Shown here: one piece after another, positions 45,776 through 57,000 of the stretch
Layout of the letters: each line of letters opens with the position of its first letter
How positions within the stretch are numbered: position 1 is the stretch's first letter
Origin: Agriotes lineatus
Taxonomy: Eukaryota; Arthropoda; Insecta; Coleoptera; Elateridae
Assembly: GCA_940337035.1 (NCBI GenBank)
Contig: CALNHX010001945.1
Coordinates: 1 to 64,000, forward strand
Length of the DNA stretch: 64,000 bases
Direction of reading: 5' to 3'
The notes under the pieces: model-generated
What the model was told of the DNA's origin: nothing
Database searches by the model: none
What the model saw: only the letters and a program-made list of their open reading frames with translations
Program-made: the position numbers and the translations under genes

Positions 45776-46938
45776 AAACAGAACATGTCCTTATTTTTAT
45801 CAGTGATGACCATACGAGGATGCGGCTGTCGGCGCACAATAGTGTAATCATACGATTTCGGTATCATAGTGTCTGAACAAGGGACTGAATATATTTATAA
45901 ACAAGAACCGACAAAAACATGCAGCAATATCTTTAGCGGAGTTGGATAATGGTAATAGTTTTTTTCCGTACAGTTATGATAACTTTCCCAGATTAAATTA
46001 TTCACTTACCTTTGATCTTAATCATTGCAATTGTTTTTAAGATCTTATATTTACTTGTAATGAATTTGTTACGTATAATTTTTTACTTAAGGTGCATGTT
46101 CAAGAAATGGCTCGACCTGTCGCAATTCCTGACTGTATGTTTGATTGTCCATCCTTATTTTCTATATTTTGTATTTTGAAGATCCTTCAGCTTTAGGGGA
46201 TTCTACTGAGTTTTCAAGATATATTGCTAGTATGATTTTCGGCGGCCATTCTATGGCACTGATCTGGTGAGATTTTTTCCCTTTGGGCGGTAGATGTGAT
46301 CTGGAATTTTCACTCCAAGTGGATATTATAATTCCAGAATTATTTTGATTTTTGTTGACCAGCCTTCAGAAATTGTATGTGAGATTGCTGAAATGAAGCT
46401 GGTTATACTACGATACAAACTTATTTCTGTGCAATCACCTATGCTTGGCTACCTTCCAACTTTGGTACGTTTCTATCGTTCCATTCTGAACATCGACTTT
46501 GATGTTGTGTTATTTTAGGCCTTTCTCGTACGCCCTAGTGGCTCGTTAGTGCCACGCTCTGCATATGTCCCCTTCTGTGCTCTGTAGAAGACGTGGAACA
46601 CCAAGCTGTAGGCGGTTCTGTACCCATCAATATTCATGTAGCTGCTTCCGAGACTTGGTCTACACGGCTTCTCCCTTGTGCAATAACTGGAGAAAAGCCT
46701 GCTACACCCTACTTTGCACATTTGCTTGGACGGCTTCTCAGCAGGATTCCCCAAGCCCGGAACAACCCTGGATAACTACTGAATAGACGATGCCTGCCGT
46801 ACTCCCCCAGGTAACATTTTAAGCGGTTTGTGTTGTCAAATTTCTACCCGGTGGTACAGAGAATTTAAGAATCTGTCGCCACAATGTATTCACCTTGAGC
46901 GTTTGGTTGTCAAAATTAGTTTAGTTCTGTTAATATGT
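45776..46938. other. No gene recognised
   Basis: Mixed composition; overlapping short frames on both strands around 46515-46790 show no domain. Confidence 0.4.
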
Positions 46939-47938
46939 TGTAACGTTTGGCCCAACTCGAACGCGAGTTCGAGTAATTAAACATAATTCACGCATTCTCC
47001 CTGGGCCTGCACCACGTTAGATACCGGAAGGCCGCGCCGAGAGTACGACGTGACGTCACCGCAAACAATCGGAGTAACACCTCTGCCCACCCAGACCACG
47101 AGTCCCCGCTCCAGCGACCTGATACGAACTTCTGATTGAGCCCGCACCGGGTATAAAAGGAGAAATCGAAGCCCCAACAAGACAGTATTTCCTAGAATTT
47201 TCCCAGTCCTCTCTCCTTGCTTACGCTCTCTCAGGAGTGTCTCCCGACTTTTCGAGAGGACTCCGACCAGTTACCCGAGCTCCTGGACGCTAGGATTGTC
47301 GCCACACTCTTCAGCGTCGTTATCCAAACACCCGGACACTATGATTGTCGTCAGACTTTTCAGTGTCATTCTCCGAGCCCCCAGTGACCTATAAAGTCTT
47401 CACAGGCCTGACGACGACGACGTCGAACACCTAGTTACAAGGAGAGCTTTGCCGAACACGCCGACGACGTCCTCCAGAGTTTGGACACCTGGGAGGCCTA
47501 GTCGAGCTCGCCGGTGACGACTCCGTCCTTGAATCAAGTTTCCAGGTACCAGGACAGCCCCACCGAACGAGCCAGAGGCCGTCGCCCATAAACAGCGCAT
47601 ATTTGATCGAAATTCACTTACCTGGGGCAGTAAAACAGCTGGCAGGTAAAACAAATTAATTTCGTCGTCCACCAACTGAACACTTGGAGTTTGACCGTTA
47701 AACACAAGACGCACTAGGTATGCATACAATTTAGTTTGATATTGACCACAGTTTCGTATATTTAACAATTTCATGACCGAGTGTATTGTTATTGTCCGCC
47801 ATTACGTGGCGCAATGCCTACGCGACACTGGAACTAATGTATATACAAGCTGTCCCAAAATAGAGCGTCACCGCCCGATTACCACCGAGCGAAACGCCCC
47901 GTTGCAGGAATTAATTAATTTTTATAAACATCGTTACA
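46939..47938 (+). repeat. Possible solo LTR (TGTAACG...CGTTACA)
   Basis: A 1000-bp block starts TGTAACGTTTGGCCC and ends AACATCGTTACA, the short inverted ends used by many Ty3/gypsy LTRs. A strong TATA box (CGGGTATAAAAGGAG) lies at about 47146-47160. The sequence downstream is GC-rich. The flanking 5 bp differ (TATGT, TTTTA), no second LTR or primer-binding site was found, and the dead gypsy pol starts only at 48.8 kb. The call is tentative. Confidence 0.35.
47149..47158 (+). promoter_or_regulatory. TATA box in the possible LTR
   Basis: GTATAAAAGG is a canonical TATA box preceded by a GC-rich segment. About 30 bp downstream lies acaagacagtattt, a candidate start region. It could drive LTR transcription. 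Confidence 0.45.
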
Positions 47939-48599
47939 TTTTATTATTTCATGTGTTTAATACAATTTAATTTAATGTATATAGTTAAAGATTATTATAC
48001 AATGGTAGAATGTTGGTCTGTGTTTCATTCCTACGTTACTAACTGAGTTTATCACCTGGATCTTGGCATTTTGAGTTAACCTTGGGAAGCCAGTTTCAAT
48101 CGGGCAGTTGTAGCAATTAAATTAAATTAAACTAGCCCGTCAGGTTACAATTTATTATAGTCTCAGCCCTGTTCTGCGGTTTTTAGTCGCATTCAACTCG
48201 CAAAGCAATAGGTCTTATCATGTTTTAGTTTAGAACTAATAACGATGCGAGGGAATACTGGAGCAAATTAAAACTCTTTTAAATGCTGAAACACACCAAT
48301 TAAAGTGTGTCCTAAACCTTGAGCGCATGGTACCATCCGCGTGGTTATCGCGTTCCAATAGTTTAGATCTCTATGCTACTGCCTCTCATTATCCGCTGTC
48401 GCTGCACTTTTATTTTATGTTACTTGATAATTCGGAGAAAGGAAAACAATCGTCTCCTTTGATTTGTGCCAGTTTACCAACATTTAGCGAGAAATGTTCG
48501 ATGCTCGGCGAATGCCAAATATTTGCCTCAAATCGTTCATCCACACTAGTAGGCGTTTGCGAACAACAAACATTCGTTGCTCGGTATTAGTTAAGACAT
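47939..48599. other. No gene recognised
   Basis: An 87-codon open frame at 48327-48590 has no recognisable motif and is listed only as part of this stretch. Confidence 0.35.
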
Positions 48600-48760
48600 G
48601 CGAGGATATGAAAACAACTATATAAAACGCGTTGATGCTGAAAACGAGGACCTTCGGTGTGGCCTTAATGATCTCGAACAATATACACGTCGAAACAGCT
48701 TACTTACTTAACATGCAATACAGTTTTGTGGCATTTCAGAGAGTGATGGACGAATTTATA
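48600..48760 (+). pseudogene. Small ORF1-type LINE fragment
   Basis: Reads DAENEDLRCGLNDLEQYTRR followed by NSL and, after a stop, FCGISES. This is the DLEQY(S/T)RRN...GI.E motif of LINE ORF1 proteins, as in the fragment at 43.4 kb. Confidence 0.55.
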
Positions 48761-48774
48761 AAAAACCTACAAAC

Positions 48775-50200
48775 AAAATATGAATGGTTTATATGAATGA
48801 GATTATTATTTTTAACAAGAGTTTAGAAAAAACTAAAACTTCAGTTACATAAAGGTAAGTTTCTGGAGAAAGAAGTAGAATATTTAGGACATGTTGTGGT
48901 ATAAAACCCAACAAAAAGAAAATTTAACCACTTGGAGAGCTTTCAATTCCACGAAACCAAAAGGACATCACAAAAACCACTAATTTTACCCAGAGTAATT
49001 TCATCGACATTGACGAAGTTATTTTGTATACATTAGATGCAATTAACTCAATCCCCAACTGCGCTCAATAAGAAACACAAAAAATTTAAAAATCATAGTA
49101 GGGGTAGTTTTATCGATAAAATTAGATAAAAAAGTTACTCAATATCACATATCGAATTCCAAATTTTAATCTAAATCTTATTCTTTATTTTTCACGGGTT
49201 AAACGCACTATTTCTTCTTCTTCAACAGTGGTTAGGTATACTTTAGTCATCATTTAACTTGTTATTTAAATTAACTCTGCATTTAATTGGCAGTTTATAA
49301 ATTTTATTGACATGGTAGATACTACTCAATGCAAGAGAAACATAATTTTCGAAAATGTATATAAAACGTTCCCAAAAATTAATGTAAAATATAATGGTAC
49401 CCCAATATTCAAAGAATACATGGACACAATATTTTTAACATCCATTATTACTCGGCATATTTGTTGGAACTGTGCAAAACGTTTTCAAAAATGAATCTTT
49501 TAAATTTCACCAATGTACTAATGTTCTTACAGCAATGCTTGAAGAACAAAAAGAGACATTTGAATAGTACCACATATGTAAATCATGCCATGCTGGAGTT
49601 AACGAAACGAAAATCTCGTTGTGTGTCATTTGCACATGATCTTGAAAATTTTGTAGACCGAAAATACATACCGACATCCTCTGGTCATAGAATTTAGCCC
49701 CACATCCAAACCATTTCAATACGTTCACCACCACACATTTAAAATAACAAATAAAAATTGTCTAGTGATAATTAATGCATTTTCACACTATGGAAAGGTT
49801 TATCACTTATACTCCCTCACTGATGTTGAAATAGTTGAAATTCTTTTGGCGTTTGTTTTTCATCACGTTTTACTCTAAAACATAAGTATAGATTGTAGTA
49901 CTGAATTTAAAAATCAAGATTTAGACAATTTTTGTAAATTACACTGCATAGAACAACACTGTACGACACAAAAAAATAGTCAGTCTAATTCACCTTTCAA
50001 CATTTTCAGTCTGCTTAAATTGAGCATTTTCGTTGAAAAAAGAAAAAGTCTCACACCAACCCAAATAATGAAACGAGCTGTATGAGGCTATAATATTTCC
50101 ATTTACGTCGTTATCAAATTTCTTTTTTTCGAAAAACTGACAATTTGATTTAAATGCTTACGTTAATGCAACCGATTATACGGGTTACTTATTGCATCAT
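48775..50200 (+). pseudogene. Ty3/gypsy pol remnant (RT to integrase)
   Basis: In order on the plus strand, across shifting frames: VYMNEIIIFNKSLEK at the position of the RT catalytic box (the normal Asp pair reads Asn-Glu), GKFLEKEVEYLGHVV, then a gap. Integrase-like pieces follow: KPFQYVH, LVIINAFSHYGKVYHL, EFKNQDLDNFCKLHCIE, KNSQSNSP and AVxGYNxSI. The order is that of a gypsy polyprotein of the 412/mdg1 type. RNase H is mostly lost and there are many stops. The possible LTR at 46.9 kb has the same orientation. Confidence 0.7.
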
Positions 50201-50439
50201 GTAACAACCAGCAGGCAACACATTTGACAAGCTCATGATTTTTTCAAATAACCCTTAATTTTAAAAATAATCTTCTACTTTTGGGAAAATGGGTGATTTC
50301 ACTCCGCATGCTCAAACTTTTGTCTATAACAACCAAACAAAATTAACAGTAATCTGAAAAATTCTTGAGCTTGTTAAGTGTGTAGCCTCCCCAGTTGTTA
50401 CATGATAAAATTGGCAGCCTGTATATAAGACTATATAAA
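50201..50439. other. No gene recognised
   Basis: AT-rich sequence between the gypsy remnant and the RT/mariner composite. Confidence 0.4.
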
Positions 50440-50545
50440 AAACTCCAAAGAATTATACGAAATTATCCATAATAGTTATTATTAGTTATTATTTTTCATA
50501 ACTTGCTTCGTATGGTCTTAACAAAGCTTTTAATAGAATCTACTA
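50440..50545 (-). pseudogene. RT fragment flanking the second mariner copy
   Basis: The minus-strand sequence tagattctattaaaagcttt...acgaagcaagttatg matches 26474-26540 (tagattctattaaaaccttt...acgaaacaagttatg). It is the same piece of an RTE-like RT next to the same mariner end. Confidence 0.7.
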
Positions 50546-51053
50546 CAGGATTAATCCTAAATGGCGGAAAATATTTACATCACGCGATTCTGCATCAAAA
50601 CCGAGCAAAACATTCTCGAAGCGTTTTTCTCGGAAACTTTTAGTTTTTGAAGAATTCTTAATTAAAGTTGGTAAACTTAGCAACACTGCGTGGTCACTCG
50701 TACTAAGCTGTGTGTTAGGTCGCCTGCAATTCGCATAGCAAAGCACTTGATTTAATTAGGAACCTAAGGAGAATGTATAGAAGCATACTAGACCTCTTTC
50801 GTAGTATTATTTTAATTTTAATGTGCTGTTTGCATTTTTAAATTAACAGTATCTCTTCCAGATTTTGAACCATATTGTTTTAATGAATCATTATAACTCC
50901 TTTATTTATTCGTCGTTGAAGTTGCTCTTGAGTATCACTTTCCACTTCATACACCCCACACATTAACGCTAAACCGAACCTGATCGTTCGTTTAGTACAG
51001 TGTATGAGAGTTTGGGCATATTAAATGTTCCATAGTAGAATAAGGGTTTCTAT
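50546..51053 (-). mobile_element. Mariner-like element fragment, inverted copy of 25.7-26.5 kb
   Basis: It starts CAGGATTAATCCTAAATGGC after TA (50544-50545). It matches the reverse complement of 26473 back to about 25650 with a deletion. Transposase traces include the region around tacagtgtatgagagttt. The copy is cut at 51053 by the large inverted-repeat element. Confidence 0.7.
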
Positions 51054-52995
51054 CCCCTCCACTTTTTATTTCATTCGCAGATTCGCTGTTTAATTCGCGG
51101 ATTTCGCGGTTTTAATTCGCGGATTTCGCGGTTTTAATTTCGCGGTTTGATCTAATTAATTTCGCGGTTTGATCTAATTAATTAGCACATGTGCTACTGA
51201 TTAAATTACGCATTAGCTTCCGATTAAATTACGCCCGGCCATTTTTAATTTGCTTCTGGAATTACGCGGTGGCGCGCATGAATGGATTAACCAGAGTTCC
51301 ATTGACCCTACCTACTATAGGAAATTTTTCAGATTTTTTTTCTAAGTTCAATTTTTTTATTTTAAACTTCCCGGGGTGTCGGTCATCTTGGTTTTCTGCT
51401 CGCGCACTTCTCACGGCTGTCGTTTTTAATTTTGAATTTTTGCGGAAATATTTGAATTTCAAACTGCTAAATCTTCCGTCTTCCTCATCGAAGCTGCTCT
51501 CTTTCTCTCTCTCTCTCTCATGCACGGAGGCCATTTTAATTTCGCGCGAATATTTGAATTTTAAATTTTTCCCAGTTTTGAATTTAACTTCTCGGGTGTC
51601 GTCCATCTTGGTTTTTTCACATTTATTTTAATTTTAAAAAAAGCTTCCTGCGACGACCTTTAGCCGGATCTGAACCAGCAACGTCAGTATTACGAGTCTG
51701 AAGTCTTAACCAACTGAGTTACAGAACATCGTGCTTGAATTCTATTAAAACTTCAACAGTTGTGTGCGGGTTCGACATCGAGCTTCCTTGTTGTAAACAA
51801 ACTATTTTTTCAAAAATATCAATTATAAGAATGGAATTGTATAGCCTGTGGTGTTAAATGAGGTGTAGTGTTTTTTAAAAACTGATTTTACGATTGGATG
51901 CGCCATAATTAATAATTTTATAATTTGTGCCTGCTATATGACTGGATTAACAAGATTCTCATTGTCCCTACCTACTATAGGAAATTTCCGATCGGTTGGC
52001 GATAAGAGGTAAAGGCAGATCGTAAATATAAAAACGAGTTACAAATTTGATTTTAATATATTCCTGAAATACTAAGTATGAAAAGGTCTCATATAATATT
52101 ATTAAACTATTTATAAAACCACGGCTATTATCCATTTTTCATATTTGAAATGCTAGAATATGGTTAATTTCATGGTGCTATGTGTAATTACAAAAGACAT
52201 TATAGCCCCGAACTTTCTATTTTGTCATCCTCAAATGACCTAACAGGTCGTTGACTGTCGGCCACAATTATATATATATCAGCAATAACATGACAGCAAT
52301 TTCTGCAGCAGTTTTAGTAAGATTTGAATAAAAACACACAATTTCGCTGAAAAATGTGTTGGTCCACATCATCTCACATAAATTTTTACAAAAACTGACA
52401 TCATGTCACTTGAAATTATACAAAAAACGACATTTTTTACTCAACATACGACGAAAATTGAACAAAAATCACTCAATTACACAGCAACTCACATAAATTT
52501 TTACAAAATCGCCATCATGTTACATAAACAATGCATAATTTTGCAATTGTTTTACACTTTTTTATAAAATGCACCGCTCAAAATTAAAATAAATCGCAAT
52601 TTCGTTGAAAAAATCTACTACCACAATCATTTCGATAAACAAAATTCACACAATTACACAACATCTCACATAAATTTTTACAAAAATCGAAATCATGTCA
52701 CATAAATTATACAAAAATGACATTTTAATTCAACACACAATGAAAATTTTATAAAAATCAACCAATTACACATCATATCACATAAATTTTTACAAATACT
52801 GACATCATGTCACTTGAAATTATACAAAATATATGTATGTTGACCACAAATTAACATAAATTTGAATAAAAACACGTAATTTCGTTGGAAAATTGTTCTG
52901 GCCCCGTCATTTCACTTAAAATTTTACAAAAACTGACATCAGGTCACTTGAAATTATACAAAATATATGTATGTTGATCACAAATTAACATAAAC
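51054..52995 (+). repeat. Left arm of the 5.9-kb element
   Basis: From the outside in: GCG-rich iterons (51070-51180), the ctactataggaaatttt boundary motif twice (51310, 51973), the tRNA-like segment, ataatattattaaactattt, then many copies of a short module built on acatcatgtcactt-gaaattatac and cacataaatttttacaaaa. A further run of the same modules (52996-53470) exists only on this side. Confidence 0.85.
51653..51732 (-). tRNA. tRNA-like pseudogene in left arm (CGT anticodon loop)
   Basis: The minus-strand reading has TAACTCAGTTGG (A-box position), an anticodon-arm region CAGACTCGTAATACTG (loop CTCGTAA, anticodon CGT) and GGTTCAGATCC (B box). A weak acceptor stem ACGAT/GTCGT closes it. The anticodon stem has a bulge, so a working tRNA is unlikely. 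The two pol III promoter boxes are well spaced. Transcription would run outward, towards the left end. Confidence 0.6.
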
Positions 52996-53853
52996 CTGAA
53001 TAAAACACACAATTTAGTTGAAAAATTTGCAAATTTTTTACACTTTTTATAAAATGTATCGCACAAAATTAAAAGAAATCACAATTTCATTGAAAAATCT
53101 TCTACCACAAGCATCTCGATAAGCAAAATTTCAGTTACTTAGGCTCATTGTTCATTTTTATTACGAAAATTAACTCAAAATTGAACAAAACTCACGCAAT
53201 TACACATCATGTCACATACATTTTTACAAAAATCGACATCATGTCACATAAATTATACAAAAACTGACATCATGTCACTTGAAATTATACAAAAAATGAC
53301 ATTTTTACTCAACACACGACGAAAATTGAACAAAAATCACTCAATTACACATCATCTCACATAAATTTTTACAAAATCGACATCATGTAACATAAACTAT
53401 GCATAATTTTGCAAATGTTTTACACTTTTTTATAAAATGCATCGCTCAAAATTAAAAGAAATCATAATTTTTAAATTATATCACGCCATTATGAAATCGT
53501 AGATTGATTTTTTTTGAAATTTTACACTTTGTAACTGTAAAATAACTTCAAATACTAATATTTTAGCTTTAGATTTTGTAATTATTGCAGATTCGTGAAA
53601 AACAAAAGCAGAGTAGAAATAAAAAAAACACAAACACTTTCTAATAAACAAATATATTGTTCTTGTTTCGTATAATACTTAATAATATAAAAATAAATGT
53701 ACAGCTGAATGTCTTATTTTTCTAAAAATCCGCTAGCAATTTCCAAAACTGTAGTTGGAGGTGTACAACATTTCAAATTAAAAAGGCTGCTAGTAATAAA
53801 ATCAGAAATTTAAGACGCTCCCAAGCAAGTCGCACAATTCTTGTAGGAGTTGA

Positions 53854-54422
53854 TCAGAAGCAAAAACAGGGAGTTTCACATTCAACAGACTCGGGATTGT
53901 TTGCAATATTTTCTGAACTTCCATTGTATTCATTGCGCCACCAATCGGATAAAATTAGTATGTTTTCCAATGCACACACCGGCGAACAGATATTGTGATT
54001 AAGGCAGCGTACGGCAGTAGTAGTTTTTCGCAGAACTTTTAAAGATGGGCACTCGAGATCTTCCAGATTCACGACGATTTTATTCAGAAAACTTAGAACC
54101 TCCTTTTTTTCTTGACCCTTAACGTACACTTTTTCAAATTTTTTGATAACTCTTGCTAGCTCAGTTTCAAATTCATCAAAATGTATAGAACCAGTATCCC
54201 ATGCTAGACCTTGGTGTCTATGCTCCAGATAGTTTATGCCTTTTTTAACGAAATAGGGCAGAGTGACATAATTTGCAGGAGGTTTTAAAACGAAAATTGC
54301 TAGCTGATTACCATCTGCTGAAATAACAGCCACTTCTTTCGGAATAACTGCTTCTTCTCGCCACGGAACCCTTGTAGATCTACGAAGGCAGTGTCCATAC
54401 CGACGATTCGTCTGGGGCCCAT
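53854..54422 (-). CDS. Nuclease-like ORF of the 5.9-kb element, frameshifted
   Basis: An ATG at 54422 opens MGPRRIVGMDTAFVDLQGFR. A frameshift near 54352 then leads into 160 codons starting EAVIPKEVAVISADGNQLAI. Later motifs are YVKGQEKKEVLSFL, VVNLEDLECPSLKVL, then C-x-NHN...C and CALENILILSDWW. The order D-x-QGF, KE-x-A, KG-x-EK, NLE...CPSL, C..H, CA..N...L..W recalls an uncharacterised arthropod protein family that I remember only by pattern; the acidic D-x-Q/E start and layout suggest an RNase H-like/DEDD exonuclease fold. Near the stop another frame continues (KLPVFASDQLLQELCDLLG), so a second frameshift is possible. This copy is probably dead. Function is inference. Confidence 0.55.
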
Positions 54423-54904
54423 GTTCAGATGCACTAGGTAACAGAACACAATGACTTAAAACGAGTTAGTGCGGTATCGGTTTGGACAGCTGGTTTTACA
54501 AATTTTAAAATAAAAAGAGGTGGAACCACTGCGTGCGCCGCATAGCAGACAGGTTCGCTCGAGCACTCACTGCATAATTAAGAAAACATCTAGTTTAAAA
54601 CCCTTCTATTTGCAATTTCATACAATATTTTATATAAATGAAGACATGTACAAATTTCGAAACTGGGTTTGATATATATTTTATCGAAAGACTTGACCCT
54701 CAGCTACCGTTTTATTACTATTTGTCGTATTTCGTCATCGATGAATTTTACAAGAGCCAACCTGTCTGCTGTGTGACGGACGCAATGTATCCATACCTTT
54801 TTATTTTAAAATTTTATAAAACCAGAGGCCCGACTGATGCCGCACTAACTCGTTTTAAACCATTGTACTCTGTTACCTGGTGCGGCAGCATCCTGGGCCT
54901 CTGG

Positions 54905-56942
54905 TTTTACAAATTTTATGTTAATTTGTGATCAACATACAGATATTTTGTATAATTTAAGTGACCTGATGTCAGTTTTTGTAAAATTTTAAGTGAAATG
55001 ACGGGGCCAGCACAATTTTTCAACGAAATTACGTGTTTTTATTCAAATTTATGTTAATTTGTGGTCAACATACATATATTTTGTATAATTTCAAGTGACT
55101 ATGATGTCAGTTTTTGTAAAAATTTATGTGATATGATGTGTAATTGGTTGATTTTTATAAAATTTTCATCGTGTGTTGAATTAAAATGTCATTTTTGTAT
55201 AAATTATGTGACGATTTCGATTTTTCTAAAAATGTATGTGAGATGTTGTGTAATTGTGTGAATTTTTTTTATCGAAATGATTGTGGTAGTAGATTTTTTC
55301 AACGAAATTGCGATTTCTATTAATTTTGAGCGGTGCATTTTATAAAAAAGTGTAAAACAATTGCAAAATTATGCATAGTTTATGTAACATGATGGCGATT
55401 TTGTAAAAATTTATGTGAGATGCTGTGTAATTGAGTGATTTTTGTTCAATTTTCGTCGTATGTTCAGTAAAAAATGTCGTTTTTTGTATAATTTCAAGTG
55501 ACATGATGTCAGTTTTTGTAAAAATTTATGTGAGATGATGTGGACCAACACATTTTTCAGCGAAATTGTGTGTTTTTATTCAAATCTTACTAAAACTGCT
55601 GCAGAAATTGCTGTCATGTTATCTTATTGCTGATATATATATAATTGTGGCCGACAGGCAACGACCTGTTAGGTCATTTGAGGATGACAAAATAGAAAGT
55701 TCGGGGCTATAATGTCTTTTGTAATTACACATAGCACCATGAAATTAACGATATTCTCGCATTTCAAATATGAAAAATGGATAATAGCCGTGGTTTTATA
55801 AATAGTTTAATAATACTATATGAGACCTTTTCATACTTAGTATTTCAGGAATATATTAAAATCAAATTTGTAACTCGTTTTTATATTTACGATCTGCCTT
55901 TACCTCTTATCGCCAACCGATCGGAAATTTCCTATAGTAGGTAGGGAAAGTGCAAATTATAAAAATAATTATTTCTAGCAAAAACTGTTAGAAATATAAT
56001 TTTTTAAAATTGTATCTACCTTTAAACACAATAAGCTATACATCCCCGTTCTTACAATTTGAATTTTTGAAAAAATATTTTGTTTACAACAAGGAAGCTC
56101 GATGTCGAACCCGCACACAACTGTTGAAGTTTTAATAGCATTCAACCACGATGTTCTGTAGCTCAGTTGGTTAAGACTTTAGACTCGTAATACTGCCGTT
56201 GCTGGTTCAGATCCGACTATGGGTCGTCGCAGGAAGCTTTTTTTAAATTAAAATAAATGTGAGAAAACCAAGATGGACGACACCCGTGAAGTTAAATTCA
56301 AAACTGGGGGTTAAAAAATCTGAAAAAATTTAAAATTCAAATATTCGCGCGAAATTAAAATGGCCTCCGTGCATGAGAGAGAGAGAGAGAGAGAGAGATA
56401 GAGAAAGAGCAGCTTCGATGAGGAAGACGGAAGATTTAGCAGTTTGAAATTCAAATATTTCCGCAAAAATTCAAAATTAAAAACGACAGCCGTGAGAAGT
56501 GTGCGCGCAGAAAACCAAGATGGCCGACACCCCGGGAAGTTTAAAATAAAAAAATTGAACTTAGAAAAAATCTGAAAAATTTCCTATAGGAGGTAGGGTT
56601 AATGGAACTCTGGTTAATCCATTCATGCGCGCCGCCGCGTAATTCCGGAAGCAAATTAAAAATAGCCGTGCGTAATTTAATCGGAAGCTAATGCGTAATT
56701 TAATCAGTAGCACATATGTAAATTACATATCAAACTTCATATGTGATTAATTAGATCAAACCGCGAAATTAATTGGGTCAATTCGCGGCATGTGAAAATT
56801 AATTAGATCAAACTTCATATGTGATTAATTAGATCAAACCGCGAAATTAATTAGATCAAACCGCGAAATTAAATCCGCGAAATCCGCGAATCAAAACCGC
56901 GAATTAAACCGCGAATCCGCGAATCAATTAAAAGTGGAGGGG
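54905..56942 (-). repeat. Right arm of the 5.9-kb element
   Basis: It mirrors the left arm with several per cent divergence (for example gactctcgtaa/tagactcgtaa around the anticodon, and ggaggtaggg for gtaggtaggg). A smaller inner inverted repeat (54458-54553 against 54770-54895) continues the fold towards the centre near 54660. Confidence 0.85.
56148..56227 (+). tRNA. tRNA-like pseudogene in right arm
   Basis: This is the mirror copy: TAGCTCAGTTGG, loop CTCGTAA, GGTTCAGATCC. The A box here matches consensus better than the left copy. Transcription would run outward to the right. Again the anticodon stem is imperfect. Confidence 0.6.
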
Positions 56943-57000
56943 CGAACTAGCCTCTTTCTACTACTTTCGATGTTTTCATAGGGAATTTCGATTACGAAAT

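Larger units (their letters stand above)
51054..56942. mobile_element. Large 5.9-kb inverted-repeat element with central ORF
   Basis: The left end CCCCTCCACTTTT (51054) is mirrored by AAAAGTGGAGGGG (ending 56942). The arms, about 51054-52995 and 54905-56942, are reverse complements over nearly 2 kb, including the tRNA-like segments, the (CT)n tract and the ccgacaccccgggaagtt blocks. The outer 150 bp of each arm are built from repeated TTTCGCGG / ATTCGCGGATT units separated by tgatctaattaat. The middle (about 53470-54420) is single-copy and encodes a nuclease-like ORF on the minus strand. No clear target duplication was found. I cannot assign it to a named superfamily. Confidence 0.85.

Noticed and set aside
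51191..51631. 146-codon open frame in the left arm and a 114-codon one opposite
   Set aside because: They span simple (CT)n sequence and repeated arm blocks; the corresponding right-arm frame is broken. No domain seen.
54638..54931. 97-codon plus-strand open frame in the 5.9-kb element
   Set aside because: It runs across the turn of the inverted repeat and has no motif; its mirror sequence in the other arm is not open in the same way.
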